This document shows positions 8,371 to 15,384 of a DNA stretch of 36,538 nt, piece by piece; position 1 is the stretch's first letter, and every line of letters starts with the position of its first letter. Source of the DNA: an uncultured Alistipes sp. (GTDB lineage: Bacteria > Bacteroidota > Bacteroidia > Bacteroidales > UBA932); the NCBI GenBank assembly GCA_900544195.1, contig UQUJ01000024.1, positions 1 through 36,538 on the forward strand, given 5' to 3'. Below the pieces are notes generated by a model, which was given only the letters and a program-made list of their open reading frames with translations, ran no database searches and was not told the origin of the DNA. The translations under genes were made by a program, and so were the position numbers.

Positions 8371-10413
8371 TTATTTTTCCGCCTGTATGCCAAAAAGTAC
8401 AGCCCTGCAATCCGTGCCCTTTACCGACTTGACAGTGATTGTCATGTCAGCGGAAAGTGGTTTCCCACCATTTTGGGCGGCGATGTCTATGGTCTTCTTG
8501 GATGCGGTTGTGACATTTTCTATCGTGTAAGGAGACGTGTTCGAGCATCCTGGATTTCCTGTCAGACCGATGGCTTCGCAGATAGCCTTTCCATCAGATT
8601 CAGCCACAACACTTGCTGTCTTACCTTTCCAGGCCAAACCATAGAAAGAGATTTTCTTCGTACCGGCAGGAACCACAATCGTAGCTGAGCCAACCTTCTT
8701 TCCTGTGCCAAGCTTAAGTATATCGACATCACTGACACCATTGACGGTCGCTTTCTCTGAATATGACTCCTTGTCAACCACTGTCCATTTGACGTTGCTG
8801 GCAAACTCGCCCGCAGCCGGAGTCTCTCCGCCAGGATTGTCTCCGCCGCCTTCACCTTTTTCAAGAACCTTGACCTCGACAGCAATGACATTGAGGAGAT
8901 TGGAATTGGTGTTGAGGGTATTGAAAAAGCCAGTCACCTGAACCTTGTCGCCCTCTCCGAATGTTGAATAAATCGAATTAGGAGCAGCGGACAGAGCCCC
9001 TTTGAATTTTGTCGCGCCTTCAACCTCGAAGTTGGTGTAGCTTCCGTTCTTTACAACCTTGGCGGTGTAAGTGACATATTCAGCGAAACCAGCGCTGTAG
9101 GAATCGAAAGTGGAAGTGATGTCCTTCGCTTTCGGGTAGGTCACGTTGTGTCCGGAAGACACCTTGGTGGTTACAGGACCCATTATCTCAGGCACACCAT
9201 AATAATCCTTTAATGTGCCCTTGAAGGTTACCTTGTCACCAACCTTGACGGTAGGGGTTGACTCCTCATAGACATAAATGCTTGATGTACCGTCTGTCAC
9301 GACATAGCCTTTGGTTGTGAGGGCTCCTACGAGGACTTCCTCGGACTCGACCACTGTCTCTTTATCCCTATCAGCCGTAAGCATCTGGGCGAGGCTCATC
9401 CTGGTGCCAGGGACATCAGGAGTGTCACCGCCGGTGCCGAGGTCAACGCCCTTGGAGAAGTCGATGACGGTGCCGGCCTTTTCGGAAATCGAAAGGGTCA
9501 AGTCATCAAAACAATAGACGCTTGCCTTTGTGGACATGAAATAAAGATAGAGGGCGGAAGTCCCGTCAGGAACAGTGAATGTGGAGGAAGCAAGATCCCA
9601 ACGCTTGTTCTTGTCGCCGGCAGGGAATGAATATTCAATCTGCACCCACTTGCTTCCATCCTTGCTGACATACACCTTGAACTCATCATGCTTGAAAGTG
9701 TTGTCGATGTCCCCGCTCTGGGAATATTCATTGCGCTCAGCTCCGAACGAGAGCGTGTAATTCTTTGACGCCGGCAACGTTATGTTCTTTACCTCGAAAT
9801 AAGGTTCCTTCCCGAACCAAAGATAATTCATTCCAGATCCCTGATAGTCCGATGAGGATGATGACGAGTTGTACTTGTCATTAGTTCTTGCGCTTACTCC
9901 GCTTGAGGCGTAGGTAACAGACGAGATTCCCGTGCCGGTCTCATTGCGCCACCCCTCGAACGAATCAAGGTATGTCTTCCAACCGCTGTCGCTCTTGACG
10001 GCCTTCTCCTTGTCAAAGTCGTTCTTGTAGACGGTCATGTCAGCCACGGAACCTGTTCCTTTCTGCTTGACAACCAAAGTCTTGGAGTCAAAGCCGATGT
10101 CGAACTTCACAGATCCTTCACGATCCAAACCAGAGTTCTCCATCACCTTGATCTCGACTGTCACAGCCTTCGAGGAGCCTTTCCCCTCCCTCGGTCCGAT
10201 GGAGATCCAGTCCTGCTCGGTGGTGGCCTTCCAGTCTCTGGTGGCCGTCACCTGAACGGTCTCGGTTCCGCCGGTCTTCTCAAATGAAATCTCGGACTTT
10301 TCGACCTCCACCGACGGAGCGCCCAAGTCCTCTTTCTTGTCATCACAAGCCGTGGCCGCAAAAGCAAGGGCCGCCACAGACATGATGAAGCCTAAAAATC
10401 TATTTGTTTTCAT
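8371..10413 (-). CDS. BACON / OB-fold multidomain surface lipoprotein
   Basis: I chose the ATG at 10413 (MKTNRFLGFI) because it starts a clean signal peptide ending at lipobox Cys23 (FAATAC), followed by acidic DDKKED, a surface-export signal. A start nine codons earlier would spoil this. The protein has 680 residues. A BACON domain covers about 33-118. A jelly-roll-like segment of the choice-of-anchor type spans about 130-315 (ends FDDLTLSIS). One or two OB-like domains follow at about 350-535 (GYVVTDGTSSIYVYEE; KVGDKVTFKGTL; GDKVQVTGFF). The C-terminal beta domain of about 130 residues is unrecognised. The OB segments resemble those in extracellular nucleases, so it may bind nucleic acid at the surface for the nucleases encoded after it. 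It is the first gene of the operon. Confidence 0.8.
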   Translation of the reverse strand: MKTNRFLGFIMSVAALAFAATACDDKKEDLGAPSVEVEKSEISFEKTGGTETVQVTATRDWKATTEQDWISIGPREGKGSSKAVTVEIKVMENSGLDREGSVKFDIGFDSKTLVVKQKGTGSVADMTVYKNDFDKEKAVKSDSGWKTYLDSFEGWRNETGTGISSVTYASSGVSARTNDKYNSSSSSSDYQGSGMNYLWFGKEPYFEVKNITLPASKNYTLSFGAERNEYSQSGDIDNTFKHDEFKVYVSKDGSKWVQIEYSFPAGDKNKRWDLASSTFTVPDGTSALYLYFMSTKASVYCFDDLTLSISEKAGTVIDFSKGVDLGTGGDTPDVPGTRMSLAQMLTADRDKETVVESEEVLVGALTTKGYVVTDGTSSIYVYEESTPTVKVGDKVTFKGTLKDYYGVPEIMGPVTTKVSSGHNVTYPKAKDITSTFDSYSAGFAEYVTYTAKVVKNGSYTNFEVEGATKFKGALSAAPNSIYSTFGEGDKVQVTGFFNTLNTNSNLLNVIAVEVKVLEKGEGGGDNPGGETPAAGEFASNVKWTVVDKESYSEKATVNGVSDVDILKLGTGKKVGSATIVVPAGTKKISFYGLAWKGKTASVVAESDGKAICEAIGLTGNPGCSNTSPYTIENVTTASKKTIDIAAQNGGKPLSADMTITVKSVKGTDCRAVLFGIQAEK

Positions 10414-10833
10414 ATTCATTAGTGTTAATAAATGTTCCACTCATTATGCCGCTCCGCCTCTTCCACGCTCCAGTCCTTCCTTTACCGGCACTTCTATCGA
10501 TACTTCGACACCATCCACCCCCGCAAACTCAGCTGTCGCATCCAAGCGACCGGCTATTCTTCCCCACAAATTCTTTGCCTGTCAAGCAGTCCGCTAAGTT
10601 ACGACTAAATATTCAATTAAAAAATATGCCCGGACTGCGAGAACTATCGCAACATGTTATTTACTTACTTTCAAAGGTTTCCAAATAGCCACCGGGACAA
10701 ATGGGATGGCGGTATTTCAGAGTTGACTGTCATTCAGTGCGTTATACGCCACGGGGCTCCGCCAATGTCATTGCGTACTTTACGCAGCGAAATATACGCA
10801 ATAATATTCATTCTTCCCTAACAGCCTTTGAAT
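10414..10833. other. Intergenic region with GCGTA-type half-sites
   Basis: This lies between the operon's first gene and the palindrome array. No consensus -7 box was found. On the minus strand about 46 codons remain open and end with TAA near 10449, with coding-like composition and no good start. This may be a gene remnant. Around 10737-10801 there is a cluster of short inverted sites: GCGTTATACGC, then TTGCGTA and CTGCGTA-type sites facing TACGCAA. These look like a diverged relative of the array that follows. Confidence 0.4.
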
Positions 10834-10962
10834 GTGAGTGAAATGCCCATTTCCGCTCACGAAAGGCAGGGAAAGAGATCCCTCGTGAGCGAAGATGCCC
10901 TCTTCGCTCACGAGACCAATGAATATAGCAATCTCGTGAGCAGATGGCCTGTTCCCGCGCAC
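10834..10962. repeat. Regular array of three 27-nt palindromes with 24-nt spacers
   Basis: Three 27-base imperfect palindromes lie at 10834-10860, 10885-10911 and 10936-10962, separated by two spacers of exactly 24 bases (period 51). Each begins GTGAG and ends C(G)CAC-like: GTGAGTGAAATG..., GTGAGCGAAGATG..., GTGAGCAGATGG.... The middle one has an 11-bp perfect stem (GTGAGCGAAGA/TCTTCGCTCAC). The second spacer starts GAGA and ends TCTC, so a 10-bp inverted stem also spans it. The units are only about two-thirds identical, the spacers are too short, and no cas genes are present, so this is not a normal CRISPR array. It begins 9 bases after the stop of the exonuclease gene. Confidence 0.85.
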
Positions 10963-10971
10963 GGCCTTGTC

Positions 10972-11724
10972 TTACAGATCGAGGTCGAGCTCGACGGGGC
11001 AGTGGTCGGAGCCGAGGATCTCGGTGTGGATCTCGGTGGCTGCGATCTTGTCCCTGAGGGAGTCGGAGACGAGGAAGTAGTCCAGCCGCCACCCGACATT
11101 CTTCTCGCGGGCGTGGAATCGGTACGACCACCAGGAATATTTCACCTCGTCCGGGTGCTGTAAGCGCCAGGAGTCAGTGAAACCAGAGTCCAGAAGCCCG
11201 GAGAACTTGCCGCGCTCCTCATCGGTGAACCCGGCGTTGCGGCGGTTCGTGTCCGGATTCTTGATGTCTATCTCATTGTGGGCCACGTTCATGTCACCGC
11301 AGACCACCACACCCTTCCGGGCGGCGAGGCCGGCAAGATATTCCCGGAAATCATCCTCCCACCGCATCCGGTAGTCGAGCCTCCGGAGACCGTCCTGAGA
11401 GTTCGGCACATAGACGCAGACGAGGTAGAACTCAGGCATCTCCAGAGTGATTACGCGTCCTTCGTGGTCGTGCTCCTCAACGCCGATGCCGTAAGTCACC
11501 GACAATGGCGTGTGCCTTGAATATATCGCCGTCCCGGAATATCCCTTCTTCTCCGCCGAGTTCCAGTACGACGTGTACCCCAGGAACTCCAGATCCAGCT
11601 GCCCCGGCTGCATCTTCGTCTCCTGCAGACAGAAAAAATCCGCGTCCAGCGTGTTGAACACCTCATCAAACCCTTTCCCGGCGCAGGCGCGAAGCCCGTT
11701 CACGTTCCAACTTATGAATTTCAT
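10972..11724 (-). CDS. xth: Exodeoxyribonuclease III (AP endonuclease)
   Basis: The ATG at 11724 gives a 250-residue protein starting MKFISWNVNGLRA, the canonical start of the family. Upstream in-frame codons are not conserved family sequence. Active-site motifs in order are SWNVNGLRA, QETKMQPGQLD (metal-binding Glu), YSGTAIYSR, VCVYVPNSQDG, GDMNVAHNEIDIKNP, the arginine-rich SYRFHAREKNVGWRLDYFL, and the terminal SDHCPVELDL with the catalytic Asp-His. It removes 3' blocking groups and cleaves abasic sites in base-excision repair. There is no signal peptide, so it is a cytoplasmic housekeeping enzyme, unrelated in role to the secreted EEP-family protein nearby. It is transcribed alone. Confidence 0.95.
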   Translation of the reverse strand: MKFISWNVNGLRACAGKGFDEVFNTLDADFFCLQETKMQPGQLDLEFLGYTSYWNSAEKKGYSGTAIYSRHTPLSVTYGIGVEEHDHEGRVITLEMPEFYLVCVYVPNSQDGLRRLDYRMRWEDDFREYLAGLAARKGVVVCGDMNVAHNEIDIKNPDTNRRNAGFTDEERGKFSGLLDSGFTDSWRLQHPDEVKYSWWSYRFHAREKNVGWRLDYFLVSDSLRDKIAATEIHTEILGSDHCPVELDLDL

Positions 11725-11809
11725 ACCATTTCTCATTTTACGAATAGCCATAACCTCCGGCGACCGGCCCACCCTTCCAGGCCGACACCGACGCAAAAGC
11801 TTGCGGCAA

Positions 11810-11841
11810 CAAATTTAACACATTATCAATGAATATCCCAA
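11810..11841 (-). promoter_or_regulatory. Probable promoter of exonuclease III gene
   Basis: On the minus strand, TAAATTTG (11817-11810) matches the TAnnTTTG -7 element. A TTG (11841-11839) lies 21 bases upstream, within the accepted spacing. The predicted 5' leader before the ATG at 11724 is about 80 bases. Confidence 0.55.
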
Positions 11842-12256
11842 CGAACTTCTCCGCCGCCACGCGGATGTTGCTCTTCCAAACTTGGATCTTCAACTATTTT
11901 GCTGCTGATTTGCCGTTTTGCCGTTATGTTGTCTTGCTGTTTTGCTGTTTTGCGACAATGTCGAAACCGCAGATCTGATTTATCGTGGAACCGTACTGAG
12001 TCAAGGTCTGAAGCTCGACCTCAGCGACGTATCGTTCCGCTGGCATTGACAGAATTGCATAGCGGACACGTCTGCAAAGCCCTTCAGCCACTCTTCCGCT
12101 GCAATTCTGACGGCCTTTTCGCCCGAAAAGCCATTTTTTATTTACGAAACTCCTTCATGCGTACATGTTGTAGAAGGTGCTCTGGCGACGATGAGGAGCG
12201 TTCTCCGCAGACTGGCAGACTATCGCATCTCCGGGTGCGGGGAAGGAGAGGACGGG
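11842..12256. other. Non-coding stretch with a short tandem repeat
   Basis: No convincing gene was found between the xth promoter and the RhuM stop codon. A degenerate 8-10-base tandem repeat of the form TTGCYGTT runs from 11897 to 11954. The plus-strand open frame covering 11899-12279 has no recognisable protein features and partly runs into RhuM antisense, so I do not call it. Confidence 0.5.
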
Positions 12257-13165
12257 CTACTCTATTTGCGACAGTATAACTTCCGGCGGTGTCCCCATGA
12301 GAGTTACGGCGGAGATTTTGTGGCCGCCGTTGGAGTCAAGCGAGTGGCCGCAGTGGTAGAGCCTGTCATCTGTGATAAGCCAGCGGTCGTGCGAAGTCTT
12401 GCGCCACCTGCGCACGTCTACATGGGAGTTCGGGAAGAGGCGATCGTGTTCGTCCATCAGCCGCTGCATGCCCTGTCCTACACCCGAGGTGTAGATGATC
12501 GCCTCGACACCGTCGCCGCGGGCATTGAGAATGTCGAGCGTGAGGGCGGACACATAAGCGTCGATGATGATGACCCGCCTGGTGGCCGCGCGGACGAGGT
12601 TCTCCAGTGCCACGCGGGCAGTGTAGAAGTCACCCTCGAAGAACACCATCTCGGCGGGCGGGGTTGAGGTGCGGATGAAGAAGTCGAGTTGCTGCTGCTG
12701 TTTGACCTGCGCGTCCTCGATGCGGGTCATGCGCTTCTCCATATTCTCCTGCAGGGCAATGAGGTGACGGTTGACTGAATATCCTTGAAGGAGATACTGC
12801 TTTATGACAGTGTTTGCCCATTGGCGGAACCGGGTTCCGATAGGATTCTTTATACGATAGCCAACAGAAATGATCACATCAAGGTTATAGTACTTAGTTC
12901 GATACTTCTTCCCATCGGACGCAGTACGTAAGGAATCCTTACACACTGATGATTCATCCAGTTCACCTTCTTTGAATATGTTCCCTATGTGAATGGTCAC
13001 ATTGTTGCGGGTAGTATGAAACAACTCTGTCATCTGTGCCTGAGTAAGCCAGACGGTCTCTCGCTCAAGTCTCACTTCGAGCGTTAGTGTCTCGTCCGGC
13101 TGGTAAAGGACAATCCTGGAATCACCGGTCATCGGCCGGGCATTGTTGTTCTGGTCATTGGTCAT
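12257..13165 (-). CDS. rhuM: RhuM family protein
   Basis: The ATG at 13165 (MTNDQNNNARPM) gives 302 residues. Codons further upstream extend through promoter-like sequence and are rejected. The N-terminal half is the RhuM (virulence_RhuM) signature: RLERETVWLTQAQMTELFHT, then YNLDVIISVGYRIKNPIGTRFRQWA. A short coiled-coil linker follows (MEKRMTRIEDAQVKQQQQ). The C-terminal half is a phospholipase-D-like domain often found in these proteins, ending HDRWLITDDRLYHCGHS. The usual HxK is HxR here, so catalysis is doubtful. RhuM was first described on a Salmonella pathogenicity island. Homologues are common on mobile elements and their molecular role is unclear. The -7 box of this gene lies exactly at the edge of the 597-bp repeat. 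Confidence 0.88.
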   Translation of the reverse strand: MTNDQNNNARPMTGDSRIVLYQPDETLTLEVRLERETVWLTQAQMTELFHTTRNNVTIHIGNIFKEGELDESSVCKDSLRTASDGKKYRTKYYNLDVIISVGYRIKNPIGTRFRQWANTVIKQYLLQGYSVNRHLIALQENMEKRMTRIEDAQVKQQQQLDFFIRTSTPPAEMVFFEGDFYTARVALENLVRAATRRVIIIDAYVSALTLDILNARGDGVEAIIYTSGVGQGMQRLMDEHDRLFPNSHVDVRRWRKTSHDRWLITDDRLYHCGHSLDSNGGHKISAVTLMGTPPEVILSQIE

Positions 13166-13186
13166 GGTTGCGTATGTTATTATCCG

Positions 13187-13194
13187 CAAACTTA
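13187..13194 (-). promoter_or_regulatory. -7 element upstream of RhuM
   Basis: TAAGTTTG on the minus strand matches TAnnTTTG and lies 22 bases before the RhuM ATG. No clear -33 TTG was found at the usual distance. The same element is duplicated at 16278-16285. Confidence 0.45.
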
Positions 13195-13400
13195 CATAAA
13201 ATCTGCGATTTTTACGCCCGTCCCATAAGAAAGAAACATTTTTTTTAGAGGAAATATAACACATTATCCATAATAATCAAATGGATATGATCTCACACCA
13301 ATCCAGGCGGCCTTCTGGAGATACCTCCGGTCTCCTTGATCCACTCAGGGAACTTCTGGAAGCCGCCGAAAGTACCACAATGAGAAAGCTTCCCTCGGAT

Positions 13401-13743
13401 ATGTGAGTATTCTCGCACACAGAACAGTGAGTTGCTGGTTATTAAGCAGATATGTTTTCAGGTTTGGAAGATTTTTCACTTTACAAATAGGCAACAGGAT
13501 GCCTTGCGATGAAGGTAGCGACTTTTAGGTGTGCGAATATTCTCACACATGAACTTGCAAGTCGGTGATTATTAGACTAATGCATTTCTAAGTGTGCGCG
13601 ATTATTCACACTTGGGAGAATTAATGAGCCACAGAATGGCCTACAACGGAATCTATGACTTCTAAGTGTGCGAATATATTCATACCCAGAATAGCAACTG
13701 GCTGTTCGTCAATGATGTAGAGTTCTAGGTGCGAATAAAAATG
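13401..13743. repeat. Array of six degenerate ~60-74-bp palindromic units
   Basis: Units begin at about 13401, 13460, 13527, 13590, 13664 and 13727 (spacings 59, 67, 63, 74, 63). The best units read TCTAAGTGTGCGAATATT followed by CTCACAC, and GTGTGCGAATATTCTCACAC (13529-13548) is a near-perfect palindrome. Each is followed by AGAAT/AGAAC-like sequence and ends TTTCTA or TTCTA just before the next unit. Unit two is heavily decayed (AGGTTTGGAAGATTTTTCAC). No protein-coding frame spans the array. The half-sites resemble those of the 10834-10962 array (GTG-A/T-GCGAA facing TTC-G/T-C-A/T-CAC). Confidence 0.75.
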
Positions 13744-13782
13744 AAACGATGTCTCACGTTGTGTGGGAAAGCAAAGTATGTG

Positions 13783-14446
13783 GTAAGCATTCGAGGAAGT
13801 ACGTGCGTCGATAAAGTTTGACTGCAACTTGCATCTGTGTGATGCCGGTTGCAGTCTTTTTATGGGAGTGTGATATTGGTTCGAGTTACTTCGCGGACAA
13901 GGCGCGCCAGTTTGCGGGAAGAAGGTCTGCGTAGTCTTTCCCTGCCTGTTCGTATTCCGGGATCCGGCGCAGGACATCCTCAAGCCACGCCCGTTCATTA
14001 ACGCCGTGTGCCTTGCAGGTGGCAAGCAGGGAGTAGACCACGGCTGCCCTCTGTGCGGCGGCGGCGTCACCGCAGAACAGATAGTTCTTGCGCCCGATGG
14101 CCAGAGGCCTGATGCTGTTCTCCACCATATTGTCGTCTATCTTGTAACGGCCGTCGGTGACGTAGAGCGACAGTTTTTTAAGGATCTTATAGGTGTAGGA
14201 GATGGCCTCCTCCATCAGAGACTTCGGAGGGCACTTGAGGACGCTTGCCTCCATCCACGTCTCGAACTTCTTGATTTCCGGATAAGCCTTTTCCTGCCGC
14301 AGGGCCTTCCTGCGCTCATGGTCGGGTTTGTTGTCTGCCGCGTCAAGAGCATCCGCTTCTGCTTCCACATCATAGAGCCGCCGGATGTAGGACAGGGCTT
14401 CAAGCGCCAGCTTCTCATTCTCCACCTTGGCCTCGAAGAACTTGAC
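13783..14446 (-). mobile_element. IS66-family element, right-end remnant
   Basis: The segment starts with GTAAGCATTCGAGG at 13783, matching the GTAA-type terminal inverted repeat of IS66 elements, exactly where the 597-bp repeat stops. It then carries the 3' third of the IS66 transposase, reading toward this end. The left end, tnpA, tnpB and the N-terminal two thirds of tnpC are missing; the inner boundary near 14446 is estimated from the point where the protein stops looking like an ATPase. The 8 bases outside the end are AGTATGTG, and the same 8 occur at the end of repeat copy 2. Confidence 0.75.
13820..13861 (+). terminator. Hairpin terminator inside IS66 end
   Basis: The arms GACTGCAAC (13820-13828) and GTTGCAGTC (13848-13856) pair perfectly. 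An inner GCATC/GATGC pair extends the stem, and five T follow (13857-13861) on the plus strand. It would stop transcription entering the element from its right side, as IS termini often do. Confidence 0.7.
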
Positions 14447-14635
14447 AAGTTGTGCGGCCTTGTCCTTGACCGCAAGCCCGGTCACCTTGAAAAGGAATTT
14501 ATTGTCGAAGAACTGGTTCACCAGAAAAGTCTTTCCCACGCGCCGTCTTCCATAGACAACAACAAACTCTGATTTTCCGGAATCATACAACTTCCGGATT
14601 TGCCCAATCTCTGATTTTCTGCCTATTACCTTCAT
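13886..14635 (-). pseudogene. Chimeric ORF: ATPase N-terminus fused in frame to IS66 transposase C-terminus
   Basis: The 249-codon frame is open but hybrid. Residues 1 to about 63 are the start of an archaeal-type AAA ATPase of the DUF234-associated family: IGRKSEIGQIRKLYDSGKSE, P-loop YGRRRVGKTF, then FKVTGLA. Residues from about 64 on are IS66 transposase: LSYIRRLYDVEAEAD, RRKALRQEKAYPE, DGRYKIDDNMVENSIRPLA, GRKNYLFCG, YSLLATCKAHGVN, LEDVLRRIPEYEQAGKDY, LLPANWRAL. The transposase lacks most of its catalytic DDE domain and the ATPase lacks everything after the P-loop, so neither activity is expected. The original promoter and operator-like palindromes of the ATPase are intact upstream. A deletion or recombination between an IS66 copy and the ATPase gene explains the structure. 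Confidence 0.85.
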
Positions 14636-14648
14636 GATATTTATTGAT

Positions 14649-14742
14649 AACCTTGCGCAAAGTTAAAAAAATTGACTTTCCGCAAGGTTTATTATAAATA
14701 ACTCTGCGGTAAGTTGATAAAATATGGACTTACCGCAGAGTT
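14649..14742 (-). promoter_or_regulatory. Twin palindromes overlapping the ATPase promoter
   Basis: Two inverted repeats stand 10 bases apart. The first has arms AACCTTGCGCAAAGT (14649-14663) and ACTTTCCGCAAGGTT (14675-14689), with one mismatch and an 11-base spacer. The second has arms AACTCTGCGGTAAGT (14700-14714) and ACTTACCGCAGAGTT (14728-14742), perfect, with a 13-base spacer. They share a design, AAC-YY-TGCG-n-AAGT. On the minus strand TAACTTTG (14665-14658), a -7 element, overlaps the first. They look like operators controlling the ATPase gene whose start is at 14635. Confidence 0.7.
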
Positions 14743-14974
14743 TGCTTCAATTGGCTTATAGATGAAATATCTAACTCAACTAAACGTTCTTGGATTCGAC
14801 GTCTCCGACAAGATCATCCGTGTCGTAGATCTGCCGAACCTCCGACTCTGTCGGAGGACATCCTCTACAGATAATCGCTGCCGCCGTAAGGACTGAAGAT
14901 CCTTTCGACAGGCCTGGCTGTTGCGCTTGTGGAATTCGTTCAGATAATGCGGTGCCATCGTTAAATATTACAAG
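14743..14974. other. Intergenic stretch, no assigned gene
   Basis: It holds a hairpin CCTCCGAC-TCT-GTCGGAGG (14839-14857) and short open frames on both strands (a 60-codon minus-strand frame from 14958; a 44-codon plus-strand frame from 14762). None has recognisable features. The text around 14829 (CTGCCGAACC) also occurs near 36420. Confidence 0.4.
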
Positions 14975-15382
14975 TCATCTTTTCGAAGCGCTGTCATTAA
15001 TCCGTTCATTGATGAGTTCGATCAATTCCCTTACGGTGATCAAAACAGGCTCCATTTCTTCTTTACAGGTATAATAAAAGACATCATAGTCACAATTCTC
15101 CCTTATAGACCTCATTTGAGAAAGAACCTTTGAATATTTCGGATCAATTTTTCCTGTAATAACATACTCCCGGCCAAACTCGGTAATAAGGCCACTATGA
15201 GTCTTGGGCGAAAATCCATCATTAACCATCATCGCCATCACTGCGTGATAAAGCGCATAATACGCCCTGTTCGCCACCACGTTCCACATTTCCAACCTTG
15301 CCAATTCTTCGGCATCAGTCAGAAATTTCAGAGCTTTCACCATTTCCTGATCAACAATCACCCGTCTCTCCTCTTCATTCAT
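14975..15382 (-). CDS. HEPN-domain protein (probable toxin of an MNT/HEPN pair)
   Basis: The 135-residue all-helical protein belongs to the HEPN family. The motif NRAYYALYHAVMAMM (about residues 38-52) gives R-x6-H, the catalytic arrangement of HEPN ribonucleases, inside the typical AYYA-x-H-A helix. A second helix pair includes IRENCDYDVFY. It starts 2 bases after the nucleotidyltransferase stop, so the two are translated together. In characterised MntA/HepT pairs, HEPN is an RNase toxin silenced when the nucleotidyltransferase adds AMP to it. Whether this pair acts so is inferred from architecture. Other HEPN/MNT pairs have been read as defence or substrate-binding modules. Confidence 0.85.
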   Translation of the reverse strand: MNEEERRVIVDQEMVKALKFLTDAEELARLEMWNVVANRAYYALYHAVMAMMVNDGFSPKTHSGLITEFGREYVITGKIDPKYSKVLSQMRSIRENCDYDVFYYTCKEEMEPVLITVRELIELINERINDSASKR

Positions 15383-15384
15383 GG

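Larger units (their letters stand above)
13186..13782. repeat. 597-bp direct repeat, copy 1
   Basis: This segment repeats at 16277-16873 in the same orientation. The first 512 bases are identical, and four substitutions fall in the last 85 (13698, 13701, 13737, 13767). Copy 1 starts at the RhuM -7 element and ends at the base before the IS66-type terminus (GTAAGC at 13783). It contains the degenerate palindrome array and, on the minus strand at about 13300-13400, an open tail that reads like a protein C-terminus (GGFQKFPEWIKETGGISRR) and may be a gene remnant. Confidence 0.95.

Noticed and set aside
10834..10962. CRISPR array
   Set aside because: Only three repeats that are about two-thirds identical, 24-base spacers with inverted ends, and no cas genes.
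10972..11796. Longer exonuclease III start at 11796
   Set aside because: The extra 24 residues are not family sequence; MKFISWNVNG at 11724 is the standard start.
11899..12279. 126-codon plus-strand frame between xth and RhuM
   Set aside because: Begins in a short tandem repeat, has Cys/Arg-rich low-information sequence and runs into RhuM antisense.
13166..13264. Longer RhuM start at 13264
   Set aside because: The extension runs through the -7 element and repeat sequence; MTNDQ at 13165 is preferred.
13621..14070. 149-codon minus-strand frame across the IS66 end and the palindrome array
   Set aside because: It crosses the IS terminus and overlaps the transposase in another frame; the array part is palindromic repeat, not protein.
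13886..14635. Functional IS66 transposase or functional ATPase
   Set aside because: The transposase lacks its N-terminal two thirds and the ATPase lacks everything after the P-loop.
14776..14958. 60-codon minus-strand frame upstream of the ATPase chimera
   Set aside because: No homology recognised and a hairpin repeat lies inside it; kept only as an intergenic note.
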